NCBI RefSeq assembly: GCF_001857945.1
Contig: NZ_CP017770.1
Coordinates: 186,001 to 250,000, forward strand
DNA: 64,000 nucleotides
Direction of reading: 5' to 3'
Origin: Paenibacillus crassostreae
GTDB lineage: Bacteria > Bacillota > Bacilli > Paenibacillales > Paenibacillaceae
Shown here: positions 56,420-64,000 of the stretch, in pieces
Position numbering within the stretch: position 1 is the stretch's first letter
Layout of the letters: each line of letters begins with the position of its first letter
Position numbers and translations under genes: made by a program
The notes under the pieces: generated by a model
What the model saw: the letters and a program-made list of their open reading frames with translations, nothing else
Told to the model about the DNA's origin: nothing
Database searches by the model: none

Positions 56420-57856
56420 ATGAAGAAACAATACAATACGCGTGCCATCTTGACAGCCTTGCTCATCAGCGGTGCTGTTGGCATGTTTAACGAAACCGCT
56501 CTAAATATAGCATTGACTAATTTAATCGAAGTTTTTCAAATTTCGGCTGCAACCGCACAGTGGTTAACAACCGGTTTCATGCTGACTCTTGGCATTTTAA
56601 TGCCAATAAGCGGGTTGCTGTTGCAGACGTTTTCGATGAGGAAGCTGTTCATAGGTTCGGTCATGAGTTTAATCGTAGGTACATTGATTGCGGCGCTCGC
56701 ATTCAATTTTGAAATGTTGATGTTCGCCCGAGTTTTACAGGCGGTAGGCATGGGGTTGTTGCTTCCGCTCATTTTTAATACCGTTCTTATTATTTATCCA
56801 CAAGAAAAACGGGGGGCGGCGATGGGATTGGTTTCACTGGTTATCATGGTCGCACCAGCGTCCGGACCGACCATAGGCGGTCTATTAATAGAATATTTAA
56901 CATGGCATTATATCTTCTGGTACTCGCTGCCACTTTTGGTCATTGGGTTGTTGATAGGACTTAAATATTTGGAAAACGTCACCGAAGTCACTAAGCCTCG
57001 GATTGATCTGCTATCTGTTTTATTGTCAACGATTGGCTTCGGAGGAGTTGTCTTTGGCTTCAGTAAGGCAGGCGAAGGATCTGAAGGTTGGAGTAGCATG
57101 GCTGTGATTATATCAATCGCCATTGGGCTCGTCGCGTTGGTGTTATTCATACTGCGACAGAACGTCATGCGCGATCCGATGATGAATCTGAGCGTTTTCA
57201 AGTATCCAATGTACGTTATTGGGATGCTTCTTATAATGTCATGTATGTTGATCAGTATGTCGAGCACGATTATTCTTCCGATGTTTCTGCAGACTGGTAA
57301 AGGAATGTCTGTGTTAATCACCGGACTCATGCTTTTGCCTGGTAGTGTACTGAGCGGTATCATCCAACCATATGTGGGGCGTTTATTCGATAAATATGGA
57401 CCGAAATGGCTTGTTATTCCCGGACTCGTTATCCTTACAGTCATGTTATGGTTCTTTACAACGATGTCCCCTACTTCTTCAGTGGCATTTATCATTGCTT
57501 TGCATATCGGGCTCACGGTTGGTATAGCCTTGATTTGGACGCCAGCTCAAACGAACGGGCTAAATCAATTGCCGCCGGAATTATATCCGCACGGCACAGC
57601 AGTCATGAATACACTGCAGCAGGTAGGAGGTGCAATTGGAACAGCAGTTGCAATCAGTATCCTTACAGGCGGTATGGACAACTATTTACACGGCTCCCCC
57701 GCCCCGACCAAGCAGATTGAAATTGCAAACGCGATGGCGTCGGGGTCACACAACGTGTTCTTGTTCGCGATGGTCATTGCATTAGTTAACCTGATCATGG
57801 GGTTCTTCATCCACCGTGTCGTAACCAACCACAAGGTGATGAATTCGCCACATTGA
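56420..57856 (+). CDS. DHA2-family multidrug efflux transporter
   Basis: The 478-residue protein has 14 predicted membrane segments and the DHA2 (EmrB/QacA) motifs: an acidic residue in the first segment (GMFNETALNIAL), WLTTGFMLTLG, and motif C-like GPTIGGLL. It is a proton-driven drug exporter. AAGGAGAT lies eight bases from the ATG. Located between monooxygenase genes, it may expel their substrates or products. Confidence 0.92.
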   Translation: MKKQYNTRAILTALLISGAVGMFNETALNIALTNLIEVFQISAATAQWLTTGFMLTLGILMPISGLLLQTFSMRKLFIGSVMSLIVGTLIAALAFNFEMLMFARVLQAVGMGLLLPLIFNTVLIIYPQEKRGAAMGLVSLVIMVAPASGPTIGGLLIEYLTWHYIFWYSLPLLVIGLLIGLKYLENVTEVTKPRIDLLSVLLSTIGFGGVVFGFSKAGEGSEGWSSMAVIISIAIGLVALVLFILRQNVMRDPMMNLSVFKYPMYVIGMLLIMSCMLISMSSTIILPMFLQTGKGMSVLITGLMLLPGSVLSGIIQPYVGRLFDKYGPKWLVIPGLVILTVMLWFFTTMSPTSSVAFIIALHIGLTVGIALIWTPAQTNGLNQLPPELYPHGTAVMNTLQQVGGAIGTAVAISILTGGMDNYLHGSPAPTKQIEIANAMASGSHNVFLFAMVIALVNLIMGFFIHRVVTNHKVMNSPH

Positions 57857-57873
57857 TGTTTTTATAAAAAACA

Positions 57874-57927
57874 ACAGGGTCACTTTGAAATAATCTATAT
57901 AAGTTGACCCTGTGTATTTATATTTTT
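57874..57927 (+). terminator. Terminator after efflux gene
   Basis: ACAGGGTCA and TGACCCTGT pair across a 22-base loop, followed by T-rich sequence (TATATTTTT). Confidence 0.65.
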
Positions 57928-58015
57928 CGATATTTTATTTGTTATATAGCTGATAACTGTAAAGAAAAAGAGTCTTATATAATTAAAAGCTTGGATTGAA
58001 AAGGAGTTTTATTAA

Positions 58016-59053
58016 ATGGTCAAAGATGAACTTTATAATGATCTGCAGTTATCCATCTTAGATTTTGTACATGTACATCCTGGTAGTAATCCTATTCAAA
58101 GTTTAAAAAATTCAACAGAGACGGTTCAACTAGCTGACAGATTAGGTTATAAGAGATACTGGTTCACGGAACATCATAATACTCCTAGCCAAATCAGTAC
58201 ATCTCCCGATTTGTTAAGTCTACACGCAGCCTCACATACCAAAAATATTCGTGTAGGTTCAGGAGGGATTATGTTACCTAACCATAGTCCTCTGAAAGTA
58301 GCCGAAAACTTTACATTACTTGAAGCCCTCTATCCTGGCAGGGTGGACCTTGGGATAGGAAGAGCGTCGGGAACAGATGGATTAACTGCATTAGCTTTAC
58401 AACGTTCACAAGAGTCAATTAATGCAAATGACTTTCCAGAACAATTAAATCAATTACTTTCGTTTTTTTCACGAAATTTCCCAGCTCACCATCCTTTCAA
58501 GAAGATAGTAGTTCCAGGGAATGAATCAATAGTCCCTGATATTTATATGTTAGGTTCCAGTCAGGGCGGGGTACAGTTCGCTATCGATAAAGGACTTGGT
58601 TTTGTGTTTGCAGCCCACTTAGCACCTAGATTAGCTATACCAATGCTTAGTTTCTATCGTGAAAATTTCAAGCCATCTATTTATATGAATGAGCCAAAGA
58701 GCATGTTAGCAATTGGAGTTATTACTGCAGAAACTGAGGAAGAGGCAAACTATTTGGCAGGTCCAGTGGAATTAATGTGGGCAAGAATGGCAACAGGTTC
58801 AAGGGATTTTTCATTTCCAACAACGGAAGAAGCAAGTAAGTATGTTTATACACCACAGGAAAAGGAAGCGCGTCAATATAATAAAGACCGTTTTGTTATT
58901 GGAAGTGCAGCCAATGTTGCTGAAAAGTTAAAGCGGATGGCAAATCAAGCTTTAGTAGATGAAATTATGATCGCGGATTTTTATCCTGACCAAGCAAGCC
59001 GGCTAAAGGGATATCAGTTACTGGCGGAAGAATTTAATCTTAGTTCTAAATAG
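58016..59053 (+). CDS. Luciferase-like monooxygenase, MsnO8 type
   Basis: The 345-residue protein is of the shorter bacterial-luciferase-like type: LSILDFVHVHPG, YWFTEHHNTPSQ, the VGSGGIMLPNHSPLKVAENF block and DLGIGRASGTD. It binds reduced flavin; the substrate is unknown. AAAGGAG lies nine bases before the ATG. It is followed after 32 bases by another monooxygenase, likely in one operon. Confidence 0.9.
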   Translation: MVKDELYNDLQLSILDFVHVHPGSNPIQSLKNSTETVQLADRLGYKRYWFTEHHNTPSQISTSPDLLSLHAASHTKNIRVGSGGIMLPNHSPLKVAENFTLLEALYPGRVDLGIGRASGTDGLTALALQRSQESINANDFPEQLNQLLSFFSRNFPAHHPFKKIVVPGNESIVPDIYMLGSSQGGVQFAIDKGLGFVFAAHLAPRLAIPMLSFYRENFKPSIYMNEPKSMLAIGVITAETEEEANYLAGPVELMWARMATGSRDFSFPTTEEASKYVYTPQEKEARQYNKDRFVIGSAANVAEKLKRMANQALVDEIMIADFYPDQASRLKGYQLLAEEFNLSSK

Positions 59054-59085
59054 TTAACAGACTAGAATGAAAGAAGGCGAAATAA

Positions 59086-60213
59086 ATGAAGGAGAAAAAA
59101 CAGCTTAAAATTGGTGGAATTATAGATGGAGTAGGCTGGAATTACATGGGGTGGCGTCACCCAGATATGCCCGCTAATGCCAGTGAGAACATCGATTACT
59201 ATGTACAAAAAGCAAAAAGATTAGAAGAAGGAAAGTTTGACACGATCTTTTTAGTTGATGTCAGCCATATTGGTCCAGGGATGATTCCTCATTATCTCAG
59301 TATGTTTGAAGGCGTAAGTATTTTATCTGCCTTAAGCATGGTGACTCATTCTATTGGGCTTACTGCAACAATTGCAACTTCCTATGCGGATCCATTCACT
59401 GTTGCCCGACAGATGGCTTCTCTTGATAAAATCAGTAATGGACGGGCAGGATGGAATGCCGTTACTTCGAATCCAGGAGGATTAGCAAATTATAGTCGCA
59501 CACATCTTTCCAAAGCAGACTTGTATCCAATGAAAAAAGAATTTTTAGAAATTGTCGAAGGTCTTTGGGACTCCTATGAGGATGACGCTTTTATACGAGA
59601 TAAAGAAAGTGGAGTATTCTATGATCATCGAAAAATGCATGCTCTAAATTATAGAGGAAACTATTTTTCAGTAGATGGACCTTTAAATATTAGCCGTTCC
59701 AGACAAGGAAGACCGGTAATTTTTCAAGCCGGAAGTTCTTCGGATTTCATGAATATTGCCTCAAAGCATGCTGACGGTGTATTTCTCCCAGCTGATAATT
59801 TAGAAGATGCAAAAGCTTTTAGTCAAGAGTTAAAGAGGAGAGTGGAGTTGGAAGGGCGTTCGTTTGATGATTTCCTACTTGCGATTTCACATAATCCGAT
59901 TGTAGGACAGACAGAAAGAGAAGCTGAAGAAAAATTCCAGGAACTTCAAGCGCTGATGCCGATTTACCGTATACAAAAACCAAAACTTTTTGGTTCGGCA
60001 GAAAAGGTGGCAGATCAAATTCAAAGCTGGTACGAGGCAGGGGCAATGGATCTATTGCTGATAAGACAGGAGCATCCTTTAGGGTTTGATGACTTTATTG
60101 ATTTAGTCGTTCCTATCTTACAAGAAAGGGGAATTTTCCGTAAAGAATATGAATCAAACAACTTACGTGGAAATTTGGGTTTACCTTATCCAGAAAATAG
60201 ATATTCTATCTAA
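59086..60213 (+). CDS. Luciferase-like monooxygenase, short NtaA type
   Basis: The 375-residue protein has the NtaA/SnaA/DszA pattern (GKFDTIFLVDVSHIG, GRAGWNAVTSNPGGLANYSR, RQGRPVIFQAGSS, NNLRGNLGLPYPENRYS) but is about 70 residues shorter than the copies at 54984 and 60825, the gap being in the second half. AGAAGG precedes the ATG. It is operonic with the MsnO8-type gene before it and the small protein after it. Confidence 0.9.
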   Translation: MKEKKQLKIGGIIDGVGWNYMGWRHPDMPANASENIDYYVQKAKRLEEGKFDTIFLVDVSHIGPGMIPHYLSMFEGVSILSALSMVTHSIGLTATIATSYADPFTVARQMASLDKISNGRAGWNAVTSNPGGLANYSRTHLSKADLYPMKKEFLEIVEGLWDSYEDDAFIRDKESGVFYDHRKMHALNYRGNYFSVDGPLNISRSRQGRPVIFQAGSSSDFMNIASKHADGVFLPADNLEDAKAFSQELKRRVELEGRSFDDFLLAISHNPIVGQTEREAEEKFQELQALMPIYRIQKPKLFGSAEKVADQIQSWYEAGAMDLLLIRQEHPLGFDDFIDLVVPILQERGIFRKEYESNNLRGNLGLPYPENRYSI

Positions 60214-60248
60214 TTATACTTTGATTAAACAGAGGAGAGGTGTGACCA

Positions 60249-60470
60249 ATGAAAATGGAGGACATTATCCTCACTTGTATAAAAGAACACCCAGGAATAA
60301 GTGCAAAGAAGATTGTTTCATGTTTCGATTCAAAAACAAACAATTTATTAGTAACGGAAGAAACGAATCCTCAAGCTTCTATTTTTAAACAATTAAGGAC
60401 CCTGAAGAAAAAAGGGAATCTTCATAACAGAGGTGATCGCTGGTACTTTATGAATCGAAATATTGGATAA
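60249..60470 (+). CDS. Small winged-helix-like protein
   Basis: The 73-residue protein has predicted helices matching a helix-turn-helix (IILTCIKEHPGISAKKIVS) and a second helix plus basic wing (IFKQLRTLKKKGNLHNRGDR). GAGGAGAGG lies before the ATG. I do not know a family. It might be a small DNA-binding partner of the monooxygenase operon. Confidence 0.6.
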   Translation: MKMEDIILTCIKEHPGISAKKIVSCFDSKTNNLLVTEETNPQASIFKQLRTLKKKGNLHNRGDRWYFMNRNIG

Positions 60471-60511
60471 TTGGCATTTGATGGTTCTTTATTGGTTGTA
60501 ATTGATTAACT

Positions 60512-60527
60512 ATTTAGTATACTAAAT
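60512..60527. promoter_or_regulatory. Perfect 16-bp palindrome
   Basis: ATTTAGTATACTAAAT is a perfect palindrome about 310 bases before the monooxygenase gene at 60825 and resembles the MarR-type boxes at 54266 and 54865 in its TTAG/CTAA arms. Confidence 0.5.
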
Positions 60528-60547
60528 ATGTTTATTTACTGAGCAAC

Positions 60548-60587
60548 AGCTAAGTATTATTTTCGTTTTGATCGATCTACTGAAATT
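60548..60587 (+). repeat. 40-bp direct repeat, copy 2
   Basis: Matches 54873-54912 at 38 of 40 positions. It stands 238 bases before the next monooxygenase gene. The left half of the palindrome seen in copy 1 is not conserved here. Confidence 0.75.
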
Positions 60588-60824
60588 CATTAAATTAGTC
60601 AATGCTATGTTTAAAGCTGTCTCGTTAAACATGCCAACAATCTAGATTATCAGCTAGGCGTTGACCCACGTATTTTAAATGAATCAGATCAGATTAAATG
60701 ATTAGGAAATATAAGATTGAAGATTGTAGATATTTATAGAACGTTTGACTCGTTATTGTCTATTTATTTTTGAGTCATATTAGCAAGTAGATACCATATG
60801 AAAATAAATTAGGGGGATTTATTT

Positions 60825-62156
60825 ATGTCTGAAAAAAAACAAATGTTGCTTGGTTTAGGATTTACAGGGGCATACGGTGCAAATGCTAAAGCTTGGAAAA
60901 GTGAGGGTGTCAATGTGACTACTTATCCAGATATTAATGCAGATATTCGCTATGCTCAACTTGCTGAAAAAGGTAAATTTCAATTTATATTTGTAGGTGA
61001 TTTCCCTGGAGCAATACCCGATGATAACAGGGAGGTGCCATCGATGACGCTTGAACCTATCATTACTGCCACTGCAATATTACAACAAACAAAACACATT
61101 GGTGTGGCGTCAACTGTACATACTCAGTGGAATAATCCTTTTACTTTAGCACGTCAATTTAAAGGGATAGATTTAATGAGTGGTGGACGTATTGCTTGGA
61201 ATGCTGTTACGGGATCAAGTCCAAAGGTAGCAGAAAACTTTGGTGTAAAACTAATGGATAGTAGATCACGTTATGAAAGTCATTATGAGTTCGTAGAAAC
61301 TGTACAGCACTTATGGGCAACATGGGGAAAAGATGCTCTAAAAGCTGATAAAGAAACCGGTGTATTTGCGGATTATAGCCAAGTAAAACCTGTTCATATA
61401 TCTGGTAAACATATACAGGCAAATGGAGCCTTGCCAATTCCACCTTCACCACAAGGACAACCGGTCATCTTTCACTCTGGTGGATCTCCAAATAGTATTG
61501 CGTTTGCAGGACGCTATGCGAGTGCAATGATTGGTGAAGTGTGGACGATAGAACAAGGTATTGCTACAAGAAATGCACTACGCCAGGTTGCGATAGACGC
61601 GGGTCGAAATCCAGATGAGATTAAATTTATCGCAGGACTCATGCCGGTTGTTGCAAATTCTAAACGTGAAGCAATAGATCGTCACGCAAGTTTTATGGAT
61701 GAAAATATAGTACAACAACGTGCATTTCATATCGGAATGATATTAGGAATCAGCTTCACTCCTGAAGATTTAGAACGCCCGATCGCACCAGAACTTTTAG
61801 ACAAGGTAAAAATCGACCGTTACTCTGATCCTCGTGCTGAGAATGTTTTAAAGGTGGCGCGTGAAGGTTGGACATTACGCGATATCATTTATCATTCTGT
61901 GATTGATTACCATCCTGCAACATTAGGTGATGCAAAAGAAACTGCGGATTACCTAACTGAAATGTTTGAAAGTGGCGCAGCAGATGGCTTTTGGATACTA
62001 CCAGATGCTTATGAAACCGACTTAAAACGTTTTGTAGAAGAAGTGGTCCCTATCTTACAGGAACGTGGTGTATTCCATGAAGATTATGATGGAGAGACAT
62101 TAAGAGAAAATCTTGGTGTGCCCTATCAATATGGTGTAGATAAACGATTATCTTAA
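60825..62156 (+). CDS. Luciferase-like monooxygenase, NtaA/SnaA type
   Basis: The 443-residue enzyme is a paralogue of the one at 54984, with matching blocks AEKGKFQFIFVGDFPGA, GRIAWNAVTGSSPKVAENFG, PPSPQGQPVIFHSGG and YDGETLRENLGVPYQYG. AGGGGGAT lies eight bases before the ATG. The repeat of 40 bases upstream suggests the gene and its control region were duplicated together. Confidence 0.92.
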   Translation: MSEKKQMLLGLGFTGAYGANAKAWKSEGVNVTTYPDINADIRYAQLAEKGKFQFIFVGDFPGAIPDDNREVPSMTLEPIITATAILQQTKHIGVASTVHTQWNNPFTLARQFKGIDLMSGGRIAWNAVTGSSPKVAENFGVKLMDSRSRYESHYEFVETVQHLWATWGKDALKADKETGVFADYSQVKPVHISGKHIQANGALPIPPSPQGQPVIFHSGGSPNSIAFAGRYASAMIGEVWTIEQGIATRNALRQVAIDAGRNPDEIKFIAGLMPVVANSKREAIDRHASFMDENIVQQRAFHIGMILGISFTPEDLERPIAPELLDKVKIDRYSDPRAENVLKVAREGWTLRDIIYHSVIDYHPATLGDAKETADYLTEMFESGAADGFWILPDAYETDLKRFVEEVVPILQERGVFHEDYDGETLRENLGVPYQYGVDKRLS

Positions 62157-62170
62157 TAGAAGTAATATAG

Positions 62171-62202
62171 AGCACAGGCTGATAATGGCCTGTGCTTCTT
62201 TA
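62171..62202 (+). terminator. Terminator after monooxygenase gene
   Basis: AGCACAGGC and GCCTGTGCT pair around TGATAATG, followed by TCTTTA. Confidence 0.75.
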
Positions 62203-62266
62203 TGAGCGTAAAAAACCAGGTCTTAAGAAAGCACGTAAATCACCACGGTTCTCAAAACGTTAATAG

Positions 62267-62331
62267 AAACACTGATATATCAGTGTTTACAGAGCTTTTT
62301 TGGTTCAAGTTGGTTCAAATCAACTTGAACC
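62267..62331. repeat. Two adjacent inverted repeats
   Basis: AAACACTGATATATCAGTGTTT (a 22-base palindrome written as 62267-62288) is followed by GGTTCAAGTTG (62302-62312) pairing with CAACTTGAACC (62321-62331). Their role is unknown; there is no gene at this spot. A weak frame of 70 codons over them is not convincing. Confidence 0.5.
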
Positions 62332-62666
62332 TTATAAAGCACTCAACAGATTTAAAGCATCGGCAACTTTCTGGTGCTTTTTTTCTGGCATTAATTCCAG
62401 ATATTAATTTGTAGTAAGGCTCTTATCTTTTTAACTTAAAATTAAATAACTTTATTATCTCTATACAATAATCCCGCTTAATTTCTCCCATATAATTCGG
62501 GATAAAATATGTACAAGTATAGAAAATATAAACTTTTATGTTTTTATCCCGATAAATTTAGCTGTACAATATACTTTAAAGGGTAACGTGATCATCGATA
62601 AATTCGACAATGTGAATCCTGATGAAGTATTATCTCAGGGTGATAACCTTGAAACGTATGTAAATA

Positions 62667-62714
62667 AATAGACCAAACATATTTTATATATATAATATGT
62701 TTGGTCTATTTTGT
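62667..62714. terminator. 16-bp perfect hairpin, terminator-like
   Basis: AATAGACCAAACATAT (62667-62682) pairs with ATATGTTTGGTCTATT (62695-62710) and TTTG follows. A short frame upstream (VIIDKFDNVNPDEVLSQGDN... ending at 62671) may be the end of a lost gene. It lies near the possible left boundary of the IS110 element. Confidence 0.65.
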
Positions 62715-62811
62715 TATGATTTTGTTCGTAACTGTTGCTTATTATTTTCTTATTTCACTAACGGGCAGCATTCCTATAATGAAGAAAACGAGATTTGAGA
62801 AACAAAAAGAA

Positions 62812-62877
62812 TCCTTGGTATGATGTTATTGGGTCCCAGAGCTGGCCAGCGAACGGATCCAAAAAACAAACCAAGGA
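62812..62877 (+). ncRNA. Possible IS110 bridge RNA stem region
   Basis: Three nested pairings occur right before the transposase: TCCTTGG (62812) with CCAAGGA (62871), TTGGGTCC (62829) with GGATCCAA (62855), and the inner palindrome GCTGGCCAGC (62841-62850). IS110-group elements make a guide-like bridge RNA from their non-coding end. The nested stems with internal loops suit this, but the outer stem also covers the ribosome binding site AAGGAG, so control of translation is the rival reading. Confidence 0.4.
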
Positions 62878-62886
62878 GACTACAAA

Positions 62887-64000
62887 ATGAATTCTACTCA
62901 AAATGAACGCATTAATCAAATTACTTCTTCTACCTTAATTGTCGGAGTCGACATTGCAAAGTTCAAGCATGTGGCTCGAGCACAAGACTACCGCGGAGTC
63001 GAGTTTGTGAAGCCCATTACGTTTGAAAACAACCGAGAAGGATTTGAGTTATTCGTGAACTGGTTCTGGGAGATCTCAAAGGAGCTATGTTTCCAGGACG
63101 TTATCGTTGGAATGGAACCAACAGGGCACTACTGGCTGAACCTTGCACATTTCCTAAAAGAAAAGCAAGTGAAATATGGTGTGGTGAATCCACTGCATGT
63201 GAAGAAAAGTAAAGAACTAGACGATAATTCACCTACGAAGAATGACGTTAAAGACGCAAAAATTATTGCTCAATTGGTCAAAGACGGGAGATACGCCGTA
63301 CCTAGCCTTCCACAGGGAGTTTATGCAGAACTTCGGGAAGCAATAAAAATTCGCGATCACCTGACAACTGACCTTTGTGTTGTACAAGCACGTGTCCATA
63401 ACTGGTTGGATCGTTATTTTCCAGAGTTTCTGACGGTATTTAAGGATTGGGAGTGTAAGTCAGCTATACAGATGCTGAGCCTTTATCTACTGCCACATGA
63501 GCTTGTTCAAGTATCGGACGATACCTTGTTGCAGTACCTAAGAAAAGTTGAAAAACTAGGGCTTGGTCAAGGCCGAATCCAGAATTTAAAGGCAGCAGCC
63601 AGCTGTTCAGTCGGCATTAAACAAGGATCAGATATGGCCAAGATGGAGCTGCGATTGTTGTTGGCCCAATATGAGTTGCTTCATGGTAAGCTTGAAGAAC
63701 TAGAAGAAAAATTGGAAGAATTGTTAAAGGAAGTTCCATATGTACAGCAATTATTAGCGATAAAGGGGATTGGTCGAGACACCATCGCTGGTTTTCTCGC
63801 TGAAGTTGGAGATATTAGTCAGTACCGACATCCGAAGCAGATTATTAAGCTCGCAGGGCTGAATCTTAAAGAAAACACGTCGGGCAGACATAAAGGACAG
63901 ACCAAAATTACAAAACGAGGCAGGAAGCGACTTCGAGCCTTACTCTTCCGTGTAATGATGCCGTTAGTAGCCAAGAATGAAGCGTTTAAAGCACTACACA
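62887..64000 (+). CDS. IS110-family transposase (3' end outside window)
   Basis: The frame is open from ATG 62887 (AAGGAG eight bases before) to the window edge, 371 codons. It has an N-terminal RuvC-like DEDD domain with Asp22 (IVGVDIAK), Glu77 (VGMEPTGHYW), Asp120 and Asp123 (TKNDVKDAKII), a coiled-coil middle, and the C-terminal Transposase_20 region (LLAIKGIGRDTIAGFLAEVG, then ENTSGRHKG with the conserved Ser). Typical members are about 400-430 residues, so a few dozen residues are missing. No stop codon or frameshift is seen. Confidence 0.92.
   Translation, partial: MNSTQNERINQITSSTLIVGVDIAKFKHVARAQDYRGVEFVKPITFENNREGFELFVNWFWEISKELCFQDVIVGMEPTGHYWLNLAHFLKEKQVKYGVVNPLHVKKSKELDDNSPTKNDVKDAKIIAQLVKDGRYAVPSLPQGVYAELREAIKIRDHLTTDLCVVQARVHNWLDRYFPEFLTVFKDWECKSAIQMLSLYLLPHELVQVSDDTLLQYLRKVEKLGLGQGRIQNLKAAASCSVGIKQGSDMAKMELRLLLAQYELLHGKLEELEEKLEELLKEVPYVQQLLAIKGIGRDTIAGFLAEVGDISQYRHPKQIIKLAGLNLKENTSGRHKGQTKITKRGRKRLRALLFRVMMPLVAKNEAFKALH

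Larger units (their letters stand above)
62715..64000 (+). mobile_element. IS110-family insertion sequence (partial)
   Basis: The transposase gene and a non-coding left region of about 170 bases define an IS110-type element that runs off the window. IS110 elements have no long terminal inverted repeats, so the left boundary given is only an estimate, set after the hairpin at 62667-62714. Confidence 0.65.

Noticed and set aside
56400..56424. AAGGAGATATACAATG resembling the ribosome binding site of expression vectors
   Set aside because: The flanks are ordinary chromosomal sequence and no other vector sequence is present, so this is chance similarity.
62202..62414. 70-codon frame after the last monooxygenase gene
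   Set aside because: It runs through a terminator and two inverted repeats and has no ribosome binding site or protein-like features.

Overview
The window reads as part of a Paenibacillus chromosome, or that of a close relative in the Bacillales. The evidence is the Gram-positive ribosome binding sites, the many YesM/YesN- and AraC-type regulators, the Lpl-type sugar ABC importers (lipoprotein plus two permeases, no ATPase), and a rich set of xylan and carbohydrate genes. No rRNA or tRNA gene was recognised. The genus is inferred from gene content; no database search was possible.

Left part (1-14 kb): a rifamycin phosphotransferase-type gene; a YesN/YesM two-component system facing away from a binding-protein gene; and two importer permease genes. 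The binding-protein and permease promoters carry the same arrangement of four GTCCGGA-like boxes. A small carbohydrate-gene remnant follows. Next comes an RsgA-like GTPase gene and an APH-fold kinase gene, behind a long structured leader with an 11-codon reading frame and a strong terminator.

Middle (14-42 kb): a group II intron fragment and a broken YesM kinase; a four-gene operon of a large secreted repeat protein plus a YknXYZ/MacAB-like exporter; a membrane M28 peptidase; a xylan-sugar-acid cluster (aldolase, IclR regulator, xylonate-type dehydratase, GH43, GH120) that resembles Escherichia coli yagE-yagF-yagH-yagI; an AraC regulator with two Gfo/Idh/MocA oxidoreductases; and a second Lpl-type importer with two paralogous binding proteins. 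The membrane AraC-type regulator of that importer has an in-frame stop codon inside its DNA-binding domain.

Right part (42-64 kb): more AT-rich, full of flavin, quinone and electrophile-stress genes (MarR, nitroreductase, quinol monooxygenase, TetR, SDR, Old Yellow Enzyme, quinone reductase, cysteine hydrolase, DHA2 efflux pump, four luciferase-like monooxygenases). Several operators are unusually clear: a 33-bp perfect palindrome, a family of AGAATGATCATTCT boxes, and two copies of an AGTACA-N6-TGTACT box. Between these genes lie many decayed ones (SDR, VOC, thioredoxin-like, three sirtuins, an NADP reductase, HxlR, a truncated coding start behind an intact operator). The window ends inside an IS110-family transposase whose upstream region folds into nested stems of the sort expected for a bridge RNA.
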